This document shows positions 44,911-53,680 of a stretch of DNA of 64,000 nt, in pieces. Below the pieces are notes generated by a model. The model worked only from the letters and a program-made list of their open reading frames with translations, ran no database searches and had not been told where the DNA came from. The stretch spans positions 1-64,000 of the forward strand of contig NZ_CP065360.1 of NCBI RefSeq assembly GCF_019904295.1, given 5' to 3'. This DNA is from Ruegeria sp. SCSIO 43209 (GTDB lineage: Bacteria > Pseudomonadota > Alphaproteobacteria > Rhodobacterales > Rhodobacteraceae). Made by a program: the position numbers and the translations under genes. The stretch's first letter is position 1. Each line of letters opens with the position of its first letter.

Positions 44911-45411
44911 TTAGGCCGCAACAATTGCCTTGAGCATCCAGACCGCTTCCTCATGCTTCGCCATCCTGGCGTTCATCAGATCCTCTGTAGCTCCATCGCC
45001 ATAACGGGCAGCGGTCGCGGCAGTCTCACGCAGGTTCCGAGCAATCGCTTCGTTGTCTGCGACCAATTGTTTGATCATGCCCTCTGCATCTTTAACAGTC
45101 TCTTCTTCGGTCAGCTTGGCTTGGCTAACCATGTCCGTGAACGAGATCGGTGCCACCTGACCCAACGCACGCACACGCTCGGCCAATTCATCCGCAGCTT
45201 CGAACAGGTCGCGATACTGACGCTCTGTCAGTTCATGGATCGGCAGGAATAGCGGGCCCACGACGTTCCAATGTGTGCCTTGTGTTTTCACCATCAGGAC
45301 CATGGTATCGGCCAGTACTTCCGTCACCGCGTTGGCGATCCAAGCGTTCTTGTCGATGCCTGTGTCGTTGGTTTCTTCCTGAACTTCAGACTTTAAGACT
45401 TGCTGTATCAT
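44911..45411 (-). CDS. dps: Dps-family ferritin (DNA protection during starvation)
   Basis: This 166-aa protein is a Dps-type 12-mer ferritin that oxidises and stores iron and shields DNA from peroxide. The ferroxidase ligands are visible in KTQGTHWNVVGPLFLPIHELTERQYRDLFEAADELAER (His, then Asp and Glu). ATG at 45411 (MIQQVLKSEV) with GGAGTG-like sequence upstream is preferred to the longer frame. It is the first gene of a three-gene stress group with the coiled-coil and DUF2254 genes. Confidence 0.93.
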   Translation of the reverse strand: MIQQVLKSEVQEETNDTGIDKNAWIANAVTEVLADTMVLMVKTQGTHWNVVGPLFLPIHELTERQYRDLFEAADELAERVRALGQVAPISFTDMVSQAKLTEEETVKDAEGMIKQLVADNEAIARNLRETAATAARYGDGATEDLMNARMAKHEEAVWMLKAIVAA

Positions 45412-45491
45412 TTTCACTCCGTTTCGTTGCTTGCGGAGTAAAACGTAAGAGAGGTTCATAAATTGTCAAATAAAATCATATACTTAATATA

Positions 45492-45545
45492 GGTATCCGA
45501 CACATTATGGGGCGCTTCATGATCCTGGGTATCCGGCACAACATG
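45492..45545. repeat. 18-bp imperfect direct repeats upstream of dps and the RHH gene
   Basis: GGTATCCGACACATTATG (45492-45509) and GGTATCCGGCACAACATG (45528-45545) match at 15 of 18 positions, 36 bp apart. They lie in the divergent space between dps and a ribbon-helix-helix gene and may be regulator sites or a small repeat remnant. Confidence 0.45.
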
Positions 45546-45616
45546 CCAAGATTGATGTAGACACACAGGCCCATTGCCATACATGCTTGGAGTAACTGAC
45601 GTAAGCTACTGAGGTC

Positions 45617-45841
45617 ATGCCAGTGTCTGATCAAAATCGACCACCAAAGCGCACGGAAAAACTACAGCTGATGCTCGACCTCGAAGAGCTTAAAGCCATC
45701 GATGATTGGCGGTTCGAGAACAGACTGCCATCCAGAGCGGCCGCCATTCGTGAACTCATCCGTCGTGGTCTGATTTCCAATGAGTTTGAAGAACCACCTA
45801 CTGACGCGCCTTCCGGTGAGTTTCGTGTTGTGGATGAGTGA
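45617..45841 (+). CDS. ribbon-helix-helix DNA-binding protein
   Basis: This 74-aa protein has an RHH domain: LQLMLDLEELKAIDDWRFEN followed by LPSRAAAIRELIRRGL. The ATG at 45617 has only a weak upstream GAGG. It may be a stand-alone regulator, as no partner toxin is adjacent. The direct repeats upstream (45492-45545) are candidate binding sites. Confidence 0.82.
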   Translation: MPVSDQNRPPKRTEKLQLMLDLEELKAIDDWRFENRLPSRAAAIRELIRRGLISNEFEEPPTDAPSGEFRVVDE

Positions 45842-45956
45842 CAGGAACATTCGCAGAGCCATGTGCGAAAACCATGTTTGATTTAGGTGATGTTCAATTC
45901 TCACTCTCGCGCCGGTAGTTGACCAGCCTAGCGCGCCGCGAACACATTGGAGAAGA

Positions 45957-47288
45957 TTAGGAAGGGCTGTCTTCAGAATTAGTTCTTGGCGCCACACTAT
46001 CTTTCACATCGGGATGGGTGCCCAGCTCGCTCTCAGCTTCAGAAAGCGAAATTGCTTCATCTTCACCGACAGCAAGGACGGCAGTTTCAGGCGTAACCAC
46101 CCTTGCAGGAGCGCTGACGCGAAATGCGGTCTTCTCACTTTCAGGTACGGCTGACTTGGCCATAATCCGCCAGACCGTAAACACGATCATCAGGCAATGC
46201 GCTGCCACAGTTGTCATGAATAGGCCCTGTGGCCCTAATCCAGTCATTGCTACACCTGCTATCAGCGGCCCGGCAATCGATCCCAGCCCGTAGACCATCA
46301 GCAACCCGCCTGAAACCTGAATCGAGGTGCCCGGCGGTGCATGGTCGTTCGCATGCGCAACGATGATTGGATACATCGCAAAAATTGCAGCGCCAAACAT
46401 CCCAACCAAAGCAAGGTTCATGACGCGAGACTCCGGCGCAAGAAGGACGAAAGCCAGATCCGAAGCGAGAGCCACAACCGCTGTAAACAGCAAGACTTTA
46501 CGCCGGTCCATTCGATCACTTGCAAATCCAATTGGGACTTGTGCAAAAGCTCCGGCCAAAACCGGAATACTCGCGAACAAAGCTATTGCAGTAAGTGATA
46601 GCCCAACGCGATCCGCGTACACCGCAGCTAGGGTCCCAAATGCTGCATTTGAAATGCCAACAAGAAAGACCGCGGCGACCGCAACTGGTGAGTTTCGCCA
46701 CAACGCCGGTAGATCGAGACGCACAGATGTCAGGGGTGCTGGCGATGCCGAGGTTGACAGGGCAGTTGGTATAAGCGCCAAACAATACACCATCGCGCCT
46801 ACGGCAAAGAAGATGAAACCCGTTGCATCTCCCAGTGAGATAGCCATCTGACCGGCTGTCACCGCACCCAGGTTAACCATCGTGTAGACGCCAAAGACTG
46901 TACCACGCGTATTGGGTTCAACCTTATCGTTGAGCCATGACTCGACGATCATTGCCGCGCCTGCAAAACAAAATCCTGAAACTGCGCGCGACGGTATCCA
47001 CGCCCACGTTTCTACTACCACAGCCTGGAAAAGGATCGTTACGGCGGCGAGGGCACACATTACGCCGAAGGTTCGAATATGTCCTACTGCCCCAACAAGC
47101 CTTGGTGCAACAAGGCATCCTGCTACATAGCCAACTGCCCACCCCGTTCCTAAAAGGCCCAGAGAGCTGGCGGAAAAACCTTCGAAAGAGCCACGAACGG
47201 GAAGTATCAGACCGTGGACACCACCTGCGAACAGAAGAAGCCCTGATCCAAGAAGCAGCGCTGATATCGGTAAGAGCTGTCGGAACAT
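45957..47288 (-). CDS. MFS transporter (YcaD-like)
   Basis: This 443-aa protein has twelve membrane segments and the MFS loop IGFASDRMDRRKVLLF. SRAVSGFCFAGAAMIVESWLND and GTVFGVYTMVNLGAVTAGQM are characteristic of the YcaD group of uncharacterised carriers. A 60-residue acidic, low-complexity cytoplasmic tail follows the last helix. Substrate unknown. A 5'-truncated ZntB-like gene lies just upstream in the same direction. Confidence 0.88.
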   Translation of the reverse strand: MFRQLLPISALLLGSGLLLFAGGVHGLILPVRGSFEGFSASSLGLLGTGWAVGYVAGCLVAPRLVGAVGHIRTFGVMCALAAVTILFQAVVVETWAWIPSRAVSGFCFAGAAMIVESWLNDKVEPNTRGTVFGVYTMVNLGAVTAGQMAISLGDATGFIFFAVGAMVYCLALIPTALSTSASPAPLTSVRLDLPALWRNSPVAVAAVFLVGISNAAFGTLAAVYADRVGLSLTAIALFASIPVLAGAFAQVPIGFASDRMDRRKVLLFTAVVALASDLAFVLLAPESRVMNLALVGMFGAAIFAMYPIIVAHANDHAPPGTSIQVSGGLLMVYGLGSIAGPLIAGVAMTGLGPQGLFMTTVAAHCLMIVFTVWRIMAKSAVPESEKTAFRVSAPARVVTPETAVLAVGEDEAISLSEAESELGTHPDVKDSVAPRTNSEDSPS

Positions 47289-47409
47289 CGGTTCCAGCCT
47301 AATGTCAAACTGGGAAATGAGAAGCTATTTTGCTTGCAAACGCGTTTTGGCGAAGGTGATCAAGGCTTTCTGTGCAGCAGCTTGATCAATCATTGGCAAC
47401 CTACTTTTG

Positions 47410-48084
47410 CTACAACCACTTTGAGAGTTTGAACACGACGTAAAGTGTAATTCCGATGGCAGCCGAAGCCAGTGTCAGCGCCCAAAACGCAAAGGGAGCA
47501 CTCAAGCCGGGCATGCCAGCAATATTCACGCCAAATAGACCAGTCAGAAATCCAAGTGGCAGAAAGATTGCTGCCACGACAGACAATAGATAGCCGTTTC
47601 GAGCAAGCGCATTCGCGTGTTCGGCGTCCATCTGCTCCTGAAGGGCTGTCAAGCGATCACGGCTTGCATCCAGTTCCTCAAGTGTACGGCGAGTGCGGTT
47701 CGCGGTTTCATTGACCAATACAGATGCGTCGCTGTGAACTACGCCACTTCTCAATGAGGATAGAGCATCGAGTGCATCGCGTTGCGGACTGATATAGCGC
47801 CGAAGTTTGATCACCGTTTGCCGCAATCGCGCGATGCGCTCTGGTTTGATTTCATTTCCTGTAAGCCCGATCTCTTCGAGAGAGTCTGTCTCGTCTTCAA
47901 GTTCAAGCGAGACAGCCTCAATCCGCTTTGTTAGCCCGGCAGCAAGTTCTGCCAAAAATGCACCGACACTTTCCGGCCCCGTACCGCTTTCGGCTTTTAG
48001 GCGAAGACTGTCTGCTACCCAGACTTTGCGCACACGGGCAGATACGATAGTTCTTTCTGTGGCCCAGAGCCTTAGAGAATCCAT
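47410..48084 (-). pseudogene. ZntB/CorA-like transporter gene lacking its 5' part
   Basis: The protein begins at MDSLRLWATERTIVSARVRK and ends with the two CorA-type membrane helices and the pore signature (FLTGLFGVNIAGMPG). ZntB proteins are about 320 aa; this one has 224 and lacks about 100 residues of the N-terminal cytoplasmic domain. The frame stays open for about 40 codons upstream, but the sequence there does not resemble ZntB. It may be a decayed gene, or a shortened protein may still be made. Confidence 0.7.
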
Positions 48085-48301
48085 ATACCGCAGCCTACCA
48101 TCCCCATAATCTGACCGCCAAACTCCTGTGGCCAGGCCGGAGGTGGCAAAAAAGCTTCGATCAGTTTGACGCTGACAGTGTGCAGGTTATCTACCCGCGA
48201 CAACTGGCTTGAAGCCTGATGCCAGCCGCAACACACGATGCCTATTCTGAGTGGGCGACTTTCCTTTAGAGTAAAACTTTTCCGCGCTTGGGCCTGGGTT
48301 A

Positions 48302-48595
48302 TTAGTCCCGATGATCCCGGCTTCGCCGTGCGGAAACGTGGCAAGGGTTATGCTGTCGCTGCGCATCTAAATGATTAGCTTGGTGGCAAGAAGGGCAAAG
48401 CGCAACGGCGATTTCAATACTCTCGCCGGTCTCATAGTCAAAACAATGTTCCTGTCCACAGAGTTCGAGAATCTCTCCGCGTTGGATCAGTTCCGATACC
48501 GTGGCGCCGCAGTGATCGCAGAACCCGCTTGCAAGAGCAGCCTTGAGTTCCGGCAATTCCACAGTTTTCTGAAAGTTGCAATTATGCTTACTCAT
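48302..48595 (-). CDS. small zinc-finger-like protein
   Basis: This 97-aa protein has paired cysteine motifs FCDHCGATV and ALCPSCHQANHLDAQ around a central CGQEHCFDYETGE, suggesting one or two bound zinc ions. The CxxC...CxxCH pattern is reminiscent of HNH-like zinc folds, but no catalytic His-Asn-His is clear. Function unknown. It lies between the truncated ZntB-like gene and a LysR gene on the same strand. Confidence 0.65.
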   Translation of the reverse strand: MSKHNCNFQKTVELPELKAALASGFCDHCGATVSELIQRGEILELCGQEHCFDYETGESIEIAVALCPSCHQANHLDAQRQHNPCHVSARRSRDHRD

Positions 48596-48744
48596 ATCCT
48601 TCTAAACCCCCACCCAACGTATGCAATCATATCCCGTTGAAGTCAGACTTCAAGCTTCGGCGATGAGATTAAGGGGGCTTGTGGTCTGGGTTCTGCCCTT
48701 CCTATGAGGCTGCGTTTTGCTTTCGGAAATAATCCAACTGGCAT

Positions 48745-49596
48745 TCAACCAACGGAGTCTGCGAGACTACGTAGCTGTTGTGCGGCTTGGCCTGGCAAAC
48801 CGCCTGTTTCGCTTTCATCGAATACTGCATAGGCCGCATATGCGAAGCGCGGCGCAGCCTCAATCAATGTAAGCCAGCCTTCCTCAAGCTCTGGCTTAAT
48901 CACGCGCTTGGGAAAGTACCCGGCTGCAGGAACTGACTTTAGATATTGTAGACCCAAAGTTCCGATACCAAGCTGTAAACGCGGCGTGTCAAGCTCAGGA
49001 AAGTTCAACAAATGGTCTGCCCGGAATTCAGGGCCCCAATCTATCAGGACATAGTTTTCGCTATGAACAGTTGGAAGGGCCTGCGGGCCACTGGTGACAA
49101 GAACAAACTCATCTTCAAAGAGTTGTAACGCGGATAAGCTCGACACGCTTCGCGGCCGATACATGATTGCAAGGTCAAGTTTTCCTTCTTCAATCTCGTG
49201 CGTCAGTGTTTCGGAAGAAGCGGCTGATGCTCTGATCGCAACATCGGGCAGCGACGTCATTAGATCTGGCAATGCGTTTGTGAGATACCCGTCCCAAAGG
49301 CTTGGAGCCGCGCCTATTTCCAACGCTGCGGCCATGGAGGCGGGGAGACCAGCGTCCAGCTTGGCCTGTGTCCAGGTGCGAACCAATACCTGGGCGTGTT
49401 TCAGGAAATGCCGCCCTGCAGGTGTCAGGGTCGCTCCGGATTTTCCGCGTTCGAACACAGCTTGTCCAAGTTGATGTTCAAGCGTTCGGATGCGCATGCT
49501 CACTGTCGATTGAGTGACGTGAACTTTGTTCGCAGCATCGAAGAAGGTACCCGTTTCAACCACCGCGAGGAAAGTTCGAGCAAGTTCAATGTCCAT
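48745..49596 (-). CDS. LysR-family transcriptional regulator
   Basis: This 283-aa regulator has the N-terminal helix-turn-helix LAVVETGTFFDAANKVHVTQSTVSMRI and LGQAVFERGKSGATLTPAGR, then an effector domain (LEIGAAPSLWDGYLTNALP, KLDLAIMYRP, FEDEFVLVTSGP). Its target is not evident; it is divergent from a small EF-hand protein gene 257 bp away. Confidence 0.9.
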   Translation of the reverse strand: MDIELARTFLAVVETGTFFDAANKVHVTQSTVSMRIRTLEHQLGQAVFERGKSGATLTPAGRHFLKHAQVLVRTWTQAKLDAGLPASMAAALEIGAAPSLWDGYLTNALPDLMTSLPDVAIRASAASSETLTHEIEEGKLDLAIMYRPRSVSSLSALQLFEDEFVLVTSGPQALPTVHSENYVLIDWGPEFRADHLLNFPELDTPRLQLGIGTLGLQYLKSVPAAGYFPKRVIKPELEEGWLTLIEAAPRFAYAAYAVFDESETGGLPGQAAQQLRSLADSVG

Positions 49597-49815
49597 GGGT
49601 CACCTATTCGAATTTCCGATACTATCGGCGAGAAAAATTCGTTATTCAACACGATACCTTTGTGCCATATTCTCCGAGTAGCGCGAAAGTGCCCCCACCA
49701 GATCGGAACGCCAATCAACAATTTTCGTTTGTAGTGGAGATCTCGATCTGAGGAACCGTTGCAATCTGACCCCTGTGGATTTGCCACCAACACCGGAGCG
49801 CTGCACCAACCCCAC

Positions 49816-49834
49816 AATGGGCAAGAAGCCCATT
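49816..49834 (+). terminator. hairpin in the leader of the EF-hand gene
   Basis: AATGGGC (49816-49822) pairs with GCCCATT (49828-49834) and is followed by TTCTC, only 20 bp before the EF-hand ATG. It looks like a weak terminator or attenuator in that gene's leader. Confidence 0.5.
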
Positions 49835-49853
49835 TTCTCATGGAGAAAACAAA

Positions 49854-50102
49854 ATGAGTCGAGTTTCTATTGTTGCTCTTCTCTCTTCGCTGTTTGCTGT
49901 TCCGGCATTCGCCATGCCCACTGATCTTGACATGGACGGTGATGGCCTGGCGTCGCTGGCAGAGCTTCAGACCAAGTATCCTGAAGTCTCGGATGATCTC
50001 TTCCTGGAGATCGACGCAAATTCCGATGGTTTCATCAATGAAGCCGAATTACTGGCTGCCGTTGATGCAGAGCTTCTCCCTAGTCCTGCAGGGGATCAGT
50101 AA
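49854..50102 (+). CDS. secreted EF-hand calcium-binding protein
   Basis: This 82-aa protein has a signal peptide ending VPAFAMP and two EF-hand loops: DMDGDGLASLAEL and DANSDGFINEAEL, both with the acidic residues for Ca2+ at positions 1, 3, 5 and 12. It is probably periplasmic. GGAG lies upstream of the ATG. It is followed 18 bp later by a membrane protein gene, possibly in one transcript. Confidence 0.88.
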   Translation: MSRVSIVALLSSLFAVPAFAMPTDLDMDGDGLASLAELQTKYPEVSDDLFLEIDANSDGFINEAELLAAVDAELLPSPAGDQ

Positions 50103-50120
50103 GCAAAGGTCGTCACGGTT

Positions 50121-50486
50121 ATGAGGAAGCCCATCCCACCCCATAGATGGCTGCTTGCCGCGATGGGTATCTGGTTGGCTCTGTCCCCATTTGTTTTGTT
50201 CCGTGAAGAAATTCTGTTGCAGGGCATGGCTGAACTCGAATCTCTCGCCTTCATGGCCGTTGGCATTGGTGTTCTAGTCATGTCCGGCGCTGACGGCCGG
50301 AGTCACCTTCTCGCACGGGTGGCTCCGGTATCGGCACTGGGGATTGCGCTAATCGCCGCTCCTACGGCGCTGAACTTCACGGGCCACATTGTGGCAATGG
50401 CCAACGCATGGCTAACGGGATCAGCGCTTATCGCGCTCGCCGTATGGGAGGTAATGGCGAGCCGCGGATTGCGTGCAATCTCGTAA
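50121..50486 (+). CDS. SPW-repeat-like membrane protein
   Basis: This 121-aa protein has four hydrophobic segments in two repeats. The first contains the motif WLALSPFVLF and a later loop contains NAWLTGSALIALAVWEV, like the SP(W) and N-x4-G repeat features of the SPW family. Function is unknown. It is downstream of the EF-hand gene. Confidence 0.7.
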   Translation: MRKPIPPHRWLLAAMGIWLALSPFVLFREEILLQGMAELESLAFMAVGIGVLVMSGADGRSHLLARVAPVSALGIALIAAPTALNFTGHIVAMANAWLTGSALIALAVWEVMASRGLRAIS

Positions 50487-50728
50487 ACTGGCGCGGGGCA
50501 GGCAACTGCCCCGCGACTTCGGCCTGTGGATCGGTTGGTTGAAATTCTCTTCCTATGTCAAACATTGGCACAGCACTATGTTGGCAGGCGTCCACGTTAA
50601 ACTGCACTATCTCACTACTATGGCGTCGCTTTTGTTTTCATCCGACTGATTGATGTAACACGAAGTTTTACCTTTTCACTAGCTCGGGCACTTCGGTTGG
50701 CCGAGCGCGCGTTAATGAGGAACAACGA

Positions 50729-51178
50729 ATGACGATCTCAAGCATTGTCGAAGCACAGGATCTGAAAAGACGCCCGTTCTGCGACGCTGACACAACCGTA
50801 TTCGATGCAGCGGTCGCGATTGCACTTTTGGAAGTGAATGCCCTCGCCGTACTTAAAGATGAGAAGTTGGTCGGGATTATCACGGACCACGACGTGCTGC
50901 TATGCCTCGCAGATTCAGGGTCCTCCTTTTACGAGCAAACCGTGGATGACTGGATGACAGAGAAACCAATCACATGTGCAACTGGCTCGAAGCTTTCAAC
51001 TGCTCTCAATCTGATGGCCAAGCACGACATCCGGAACTTGGTCGTCACCCAACGCGGCGAGCCGTATTCCGTCGTGAGCAGCAAAGAGATACTGGCACGG
51101 ATTCATGAGGAAGATGAATTGGAACTGAAAGTGTTGCGCGACAAAGCGCGCAGTACACAAGATCGATCTGTCGTTTGA
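50729..51178 (+). CDS. CBS-domain protein
   Basis: This 149-aa protein is made of one CBS pair (Bateman module): VFDAAVAIALLEVNALAVLK...GIITDHDVLLCL and LSTALNLMAKHDIRNLVVTQ...YSVVSSKEILARI. Such stand-alone pairs bind adenine nucleotides. Its partner is unknown. GAGGAACAACG lies upstream of the ATG and the Nudix gene follows 21 bp later, probably in the same transcript. Confidence 0.9.
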   Translation: MTISSIVEAQDLKRRPFCDADTTVFDAAVAIALLEVNALAVLKDEKLVGIITDHDVLLCLADSGSSFYEQTVDDWMTEKPITCATGSKLSTALNLMAKHDIRNLVVTQRGEPYSVVSSKEILARIHEEDELELKVLRDKARSTQDRSVV

Positions 51179-51199
51179 GGCGTAAAGGCAATTGCGAAA

Positions 51200-51688
51200 A
51201 TGAGCAAAGCCAGAACGGCCGCCCAAACGAAAGGTAAGCAATTTGCGCAGGCTGCGGCGCTTCCCTTTCGGCTGCCCAAGAATTCAAAGCCCAAAGTTCT
51301 TTTGGTGACATCCAGAGACACTGGACGCTGGGTTCCACCTAAGGGCTGGTTGATCAAGGGAAAGAAGCCCTGGTCAACGGCCAAAATAGAGGCGCGGGAA
51401 GAAGCTGGTGCCATCGGTGCCATCTCCAAGACGCCGCTTGGAACCTATGATTATCAGAAGCTTCTGGAGGACGGCACGACCGTTGATTGTCGCGTCACGC
51501 TCTACCCTATGTTTGTTCGAAAACTCCACAAACAATGGGACGAGAAACACGAACGCAAACGACGCTGGTTTTCCCCAAAACGTGCCGCCCGGCGAGTTGA
51601 TGAACCTGAGCTCAGTCAAATGATCCTGATGCTCTACAAGCCAGACGATTGGATTTGCGAAATGGTGCAGAAACAAGGGCGTAGTTAG
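51200..51688 (+). CDS. Nudix hydrolase (DIPP-like)
   Basis: This 162-aa protein has the Nudix fold, with LLVTSRDTGRWVPPKGWLIK and the box residues WSTAKIEAREEAGAIG. The REUxEExGU motif deviates at its first position (I in place of R), while the metal-binding EExG is intact. The surrounding sequence resembles diphosphoinositol-polyphosphate-like Nudix proteins. It follows the CBS gene closely. Substrate unknown. Confidence 0.87.
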   Translation: MSKARTAAQTKGKQFAQAAALPFRLPKNSKPKVLLVTSRDTGRWVPPKGWLIKGKKPWSTAKIEAREEAGAIGAISKTPLGTYDYQKLLEDGTTVDCRVTLYPMFVRKLHKQWDEKHERKRRWFSPKRAARRVDEPELSQMILMLYKPDDWICEMVQKQGRS

Positions 51689-51746
51689 AAGTTTTCCGTC
51701 CCGTAAGGCTGTGCGGTTCCGGCAATTTGTCGTTTTTCGATCCGTT

Positions 51747-51941
51747 TCAATCAGCAACCTTGTTAATGTTCTGAGTGTTATCCGTTGCGGTCGGATTTGT
51801 ATCAACTGAAGACGTGCCGATAGCCACATCTGTGCGCATACGAAGATTGCGTCGGGGGTAGGGAACTTCAATACCGCTGGATTTGAAATTGTTTCACACC
51901 CGCAGCATGACCTCGCTTTCCACATTTCTGATCTTGTCCAT
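51747..51941 (-). pseudogene. 3' remnant of an MscS-type mechanosensitive channel gene
   Basis: The minus strand encodes KIRNVESEVMLRV, then an in-frame TGA where the family usually has Trp, then NNFKSSGIEVPYPRRNLRM and a short tail. SGIEVPYPRR is the C-terminal beta-domain signature of MscS proteins. The membrane part is missing. The rest of the 390-bp gap 51689-52078 shows nothing else. Confidence 0.75.
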
Positions 51942-52078
51942 TGTGCCGTTACCCGTGAGATGTGTTCAACTCTGTCACCGCTCCACTAAGAGAAGAACTT
52001 GATTTGAGGTTGGTCTCATCCAAGCTGCCATCGGCACCTGTGAGGTGGAACGCTCCGCTTCAGCCTGCTGGACTGGTC

Positions 52079-52756
52079 TCAGTCATCTTTTCTTAGCCGT
52101 TCTGCCATCTCAGAAAATCCTCGTAATTCGGCGTGTTCGAGTGGTGTAGTTCCGTTTCGATCGGCAAGCGATCGGTCAGCACCCGCTGCCAACAGTGCAT
52201 CCAGAACTGCAAGATGATCCGGGCCGCCGTCGCCAAGCACAACGGCTTCGATAACTGCTGTCCAGTGCAGGTTGTTCACATGGTCCAGAGGCGCGCCAGC
52301 AGCGATTAGCCGCCTGACAATCTCAACATGACCGAGATGCGCGGCCGCAATCAGAGCCGTTCCTTCATAAGGGCTGGTCGTTAGGCCTGGATCGTTGCCC
52401 AATTCGATTGCGAGTGTCATCAATTCTGGATCATTTGCAACGGCCGCTATCGTGACCACGTCGTAGGCCTGACCCTCAAGTGCGTTCATGTCGGCGCCAG
52501 CCTCAGCCAGTATACTCAATGCCTCGTCCTCTGAAGCAAACGCGGCCACATGGGCTGGTGTGCGGTCCCGCGAGTCCCGCGCGTTGACGTTTGCCCCTGC
52601 CGCAACGAGTTGCCGGATCATTTCTTCGTTGCCGGTGTGAGCGGCTGCGAAGAAACCGTCGTATTGCGCGACCTCATCAACCGAAGGCGGTGTCTGCGCC
52701 GTGCCTGCGCTGGCGACGGGACCCATCACGAAGGCAAATAGCAGAAAACGAAACAT
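52079..52756 (-). CDS. exported ankyrin-repeat protein
   Basis: This 225-aa protein has a signal peptide ending ASAGTAQ, followed by about five ankyrin repeats, for example NEEMIRQLVAAGANVNARDS, DRTPAHVAAFASEDEAL, GTALIAAAHLGHVEIVRRLI and GTTPLEHAELRGFSEM. It is probably a periplasmic protein-interaction module. The partner is unknown. It is divergent from the WGR protein gene. Confidence 0.9.
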   Translation of the reverse strand: MFRFLLFAFVMGPVASAGTAQTPPSVDEVAQYDGFFAAAHTGNEEMIRQLVAAGANVNARDSRDRTPAHVAAFASEDEALSILAEAGADMNALEGQAYDVVTIAAVANDPELMTLAIELGNDPGLTTSPYEGTALIAAAHLGHVEIVRRLIAAGAPLDHVNNLHWTAVIEAVVLGDGGPDHLAVLDALLAAGADRSLADRNGTTPLEHAELRGFSEMAERLRKDD

Positions 52757-52903
52757 GGCCGATCCTATTACTTACATATTGGTCAGCTATTGTAGTAGCG
52801 GATGCATTCGATGTCATTTTCCATTCAGGATCAGAATCCTTTCCCGGGAATTGATTTCGCAATGTCATTGGACAGACGGGCTGAGTTTGCCGACAATCGC
52901 GTC

Positions 52904-53155
52904 ATGGAACTGACGGCAACCACACCTGTCCATCTGATCCATGTGGACCCGGACGTCAACATGGCACGGTTCTATGGGATTGAACTGCAGCCGACGCTGT
53001 TCGGGGAAGTGTGCGTTCTTCGGACCTGGGGACGCATTGGCACGAACGGACAATCCATGATGGTGACGTTTGATAACGAAGCCCAGGCTAGTGAAGCGCT
53101 CCAAAAACTCGAAAACCAAAAGCGCCGTCGAGGGTATGTCCCGGTCGGTGAGTGA
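52904..53155 (+). CDS. WGR-domain protein
   Basis: This 83-aa stand-alone WGR domain contains VHLIHVDPDVNMARFYGIEL, LFGEVCVLRTWGRIGTNGQ and QKRRRGY. WGR domains bind nucleic acid in PARPs and occur alone in many alphaproteobacterial plasmids. The frame is open from 52802; ATG 52904 gives family length but has a weak ribosome-binding site, and ATG 52862 is also possible. Confidence 0.82.
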   Translation: MELTATTPVHLIHVDPDVNMARFYGIELQPTLFGEVCVLRTWGRIGTNGQSMMVTFDNEAQASEALQKLENQKRRRGYVPVGE

Positions 53156-53278
53156 CTTCGGGTTGCAATTTGTTTCCGTAGCAAATCCCGAGCCTGTCGT
53201 CTCGTGACCGGGCTCTAGGTTTCAGCCGACATATCGGCTTCCACCCAGAACACCCCAGCATGATCTCCCTGAGCCAAT

Positions 53279-53316
53279 AGCCCCTGACCCGTCTCATGCG
53301 AGCCGGGGTAGGGGCT
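53279..53316. other. hairpin at the far end of the leading region
   Basis: AGCCCCTGACCC (53279-53290) pairs with GGGTAGGGGCT (53306-53316) with one bulged base and a 15-nt loop. It lies in the 525-bp stretch 53156-53680, which has no recognised gene and also holds the long inverted repeat at 53483-53558. Confidence 0.55.
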
Positions 53317-53482
53317 GTGGGTCATGGTCGGTTCATGCCGTGGTGATCTGCCCGTCCGGGTGTCGATCCCTTTTGCGCTCTCGCAGGATCGAATATCCTT
53401 TGGCTTTTTTTGTTGGTCAGGCGGGATTTGGACAAGCCAAACGCCGCCCGACGTCAGGGGGAAGGCGCGGCCTCCCCCCTCG

Positions 53483-53558
53483 GACAAGACAAATAGACAA
53501 GACCGTGTCCTCGCGCGCGGCGCTGCGGGCCGCACCACTCTTGTCGATTTGTCCTGTC
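53483..53558. promoter_or_regulatory. 20-bp inverted repeat upstream of DUF3768 (candidate single-strand promoter)
   Basis: The arms 53483-53502 (GACAAGACAAATAGACAAGA) and 53539-53558 pair at 18 of 20 positions, with a 36-nt spacer that itself contains GCGGC...GCCGC. It is about 120 bp upstream of the first gene of the predicted leading region. On a single strand it would fold into a long imperfect stem, like the Frpo-type promoters of conjugative plasmids. Promoter function is inference. Confidence 0.5.
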
Positions 53559-53680
53559 TCGCCCCTCTCCGCGTTCGCCACGGGGCAGGTTTTAGAGACG
53601 ACGCCCTTTCAGGGCTCGGCTCAAAACCAGCACCAAAGGGGATCAGCCCCGGAGGTCGCACCACAAAAGGAGAGACGGTT

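Noticed and set aside
48072..48344. 90-aa open frame upstream of the ZntB-like gene
   Set aside because: Overlaps neighbouring genes on the same strand in another frame and has no recognisable domain.
49735..49815. Possible tRNA-like sequence near CACCAACCCCAC
   Set aside because: No cloverleaf with T-loop and anticodon stem could be drawn on either strand.
53324..53680. Upstream extension of the DUF3768 reading frame
   Set aside because: The family domain and a good Shine-Dalgarno place the start at TTG 53681; the extension covers hairpin DNA.
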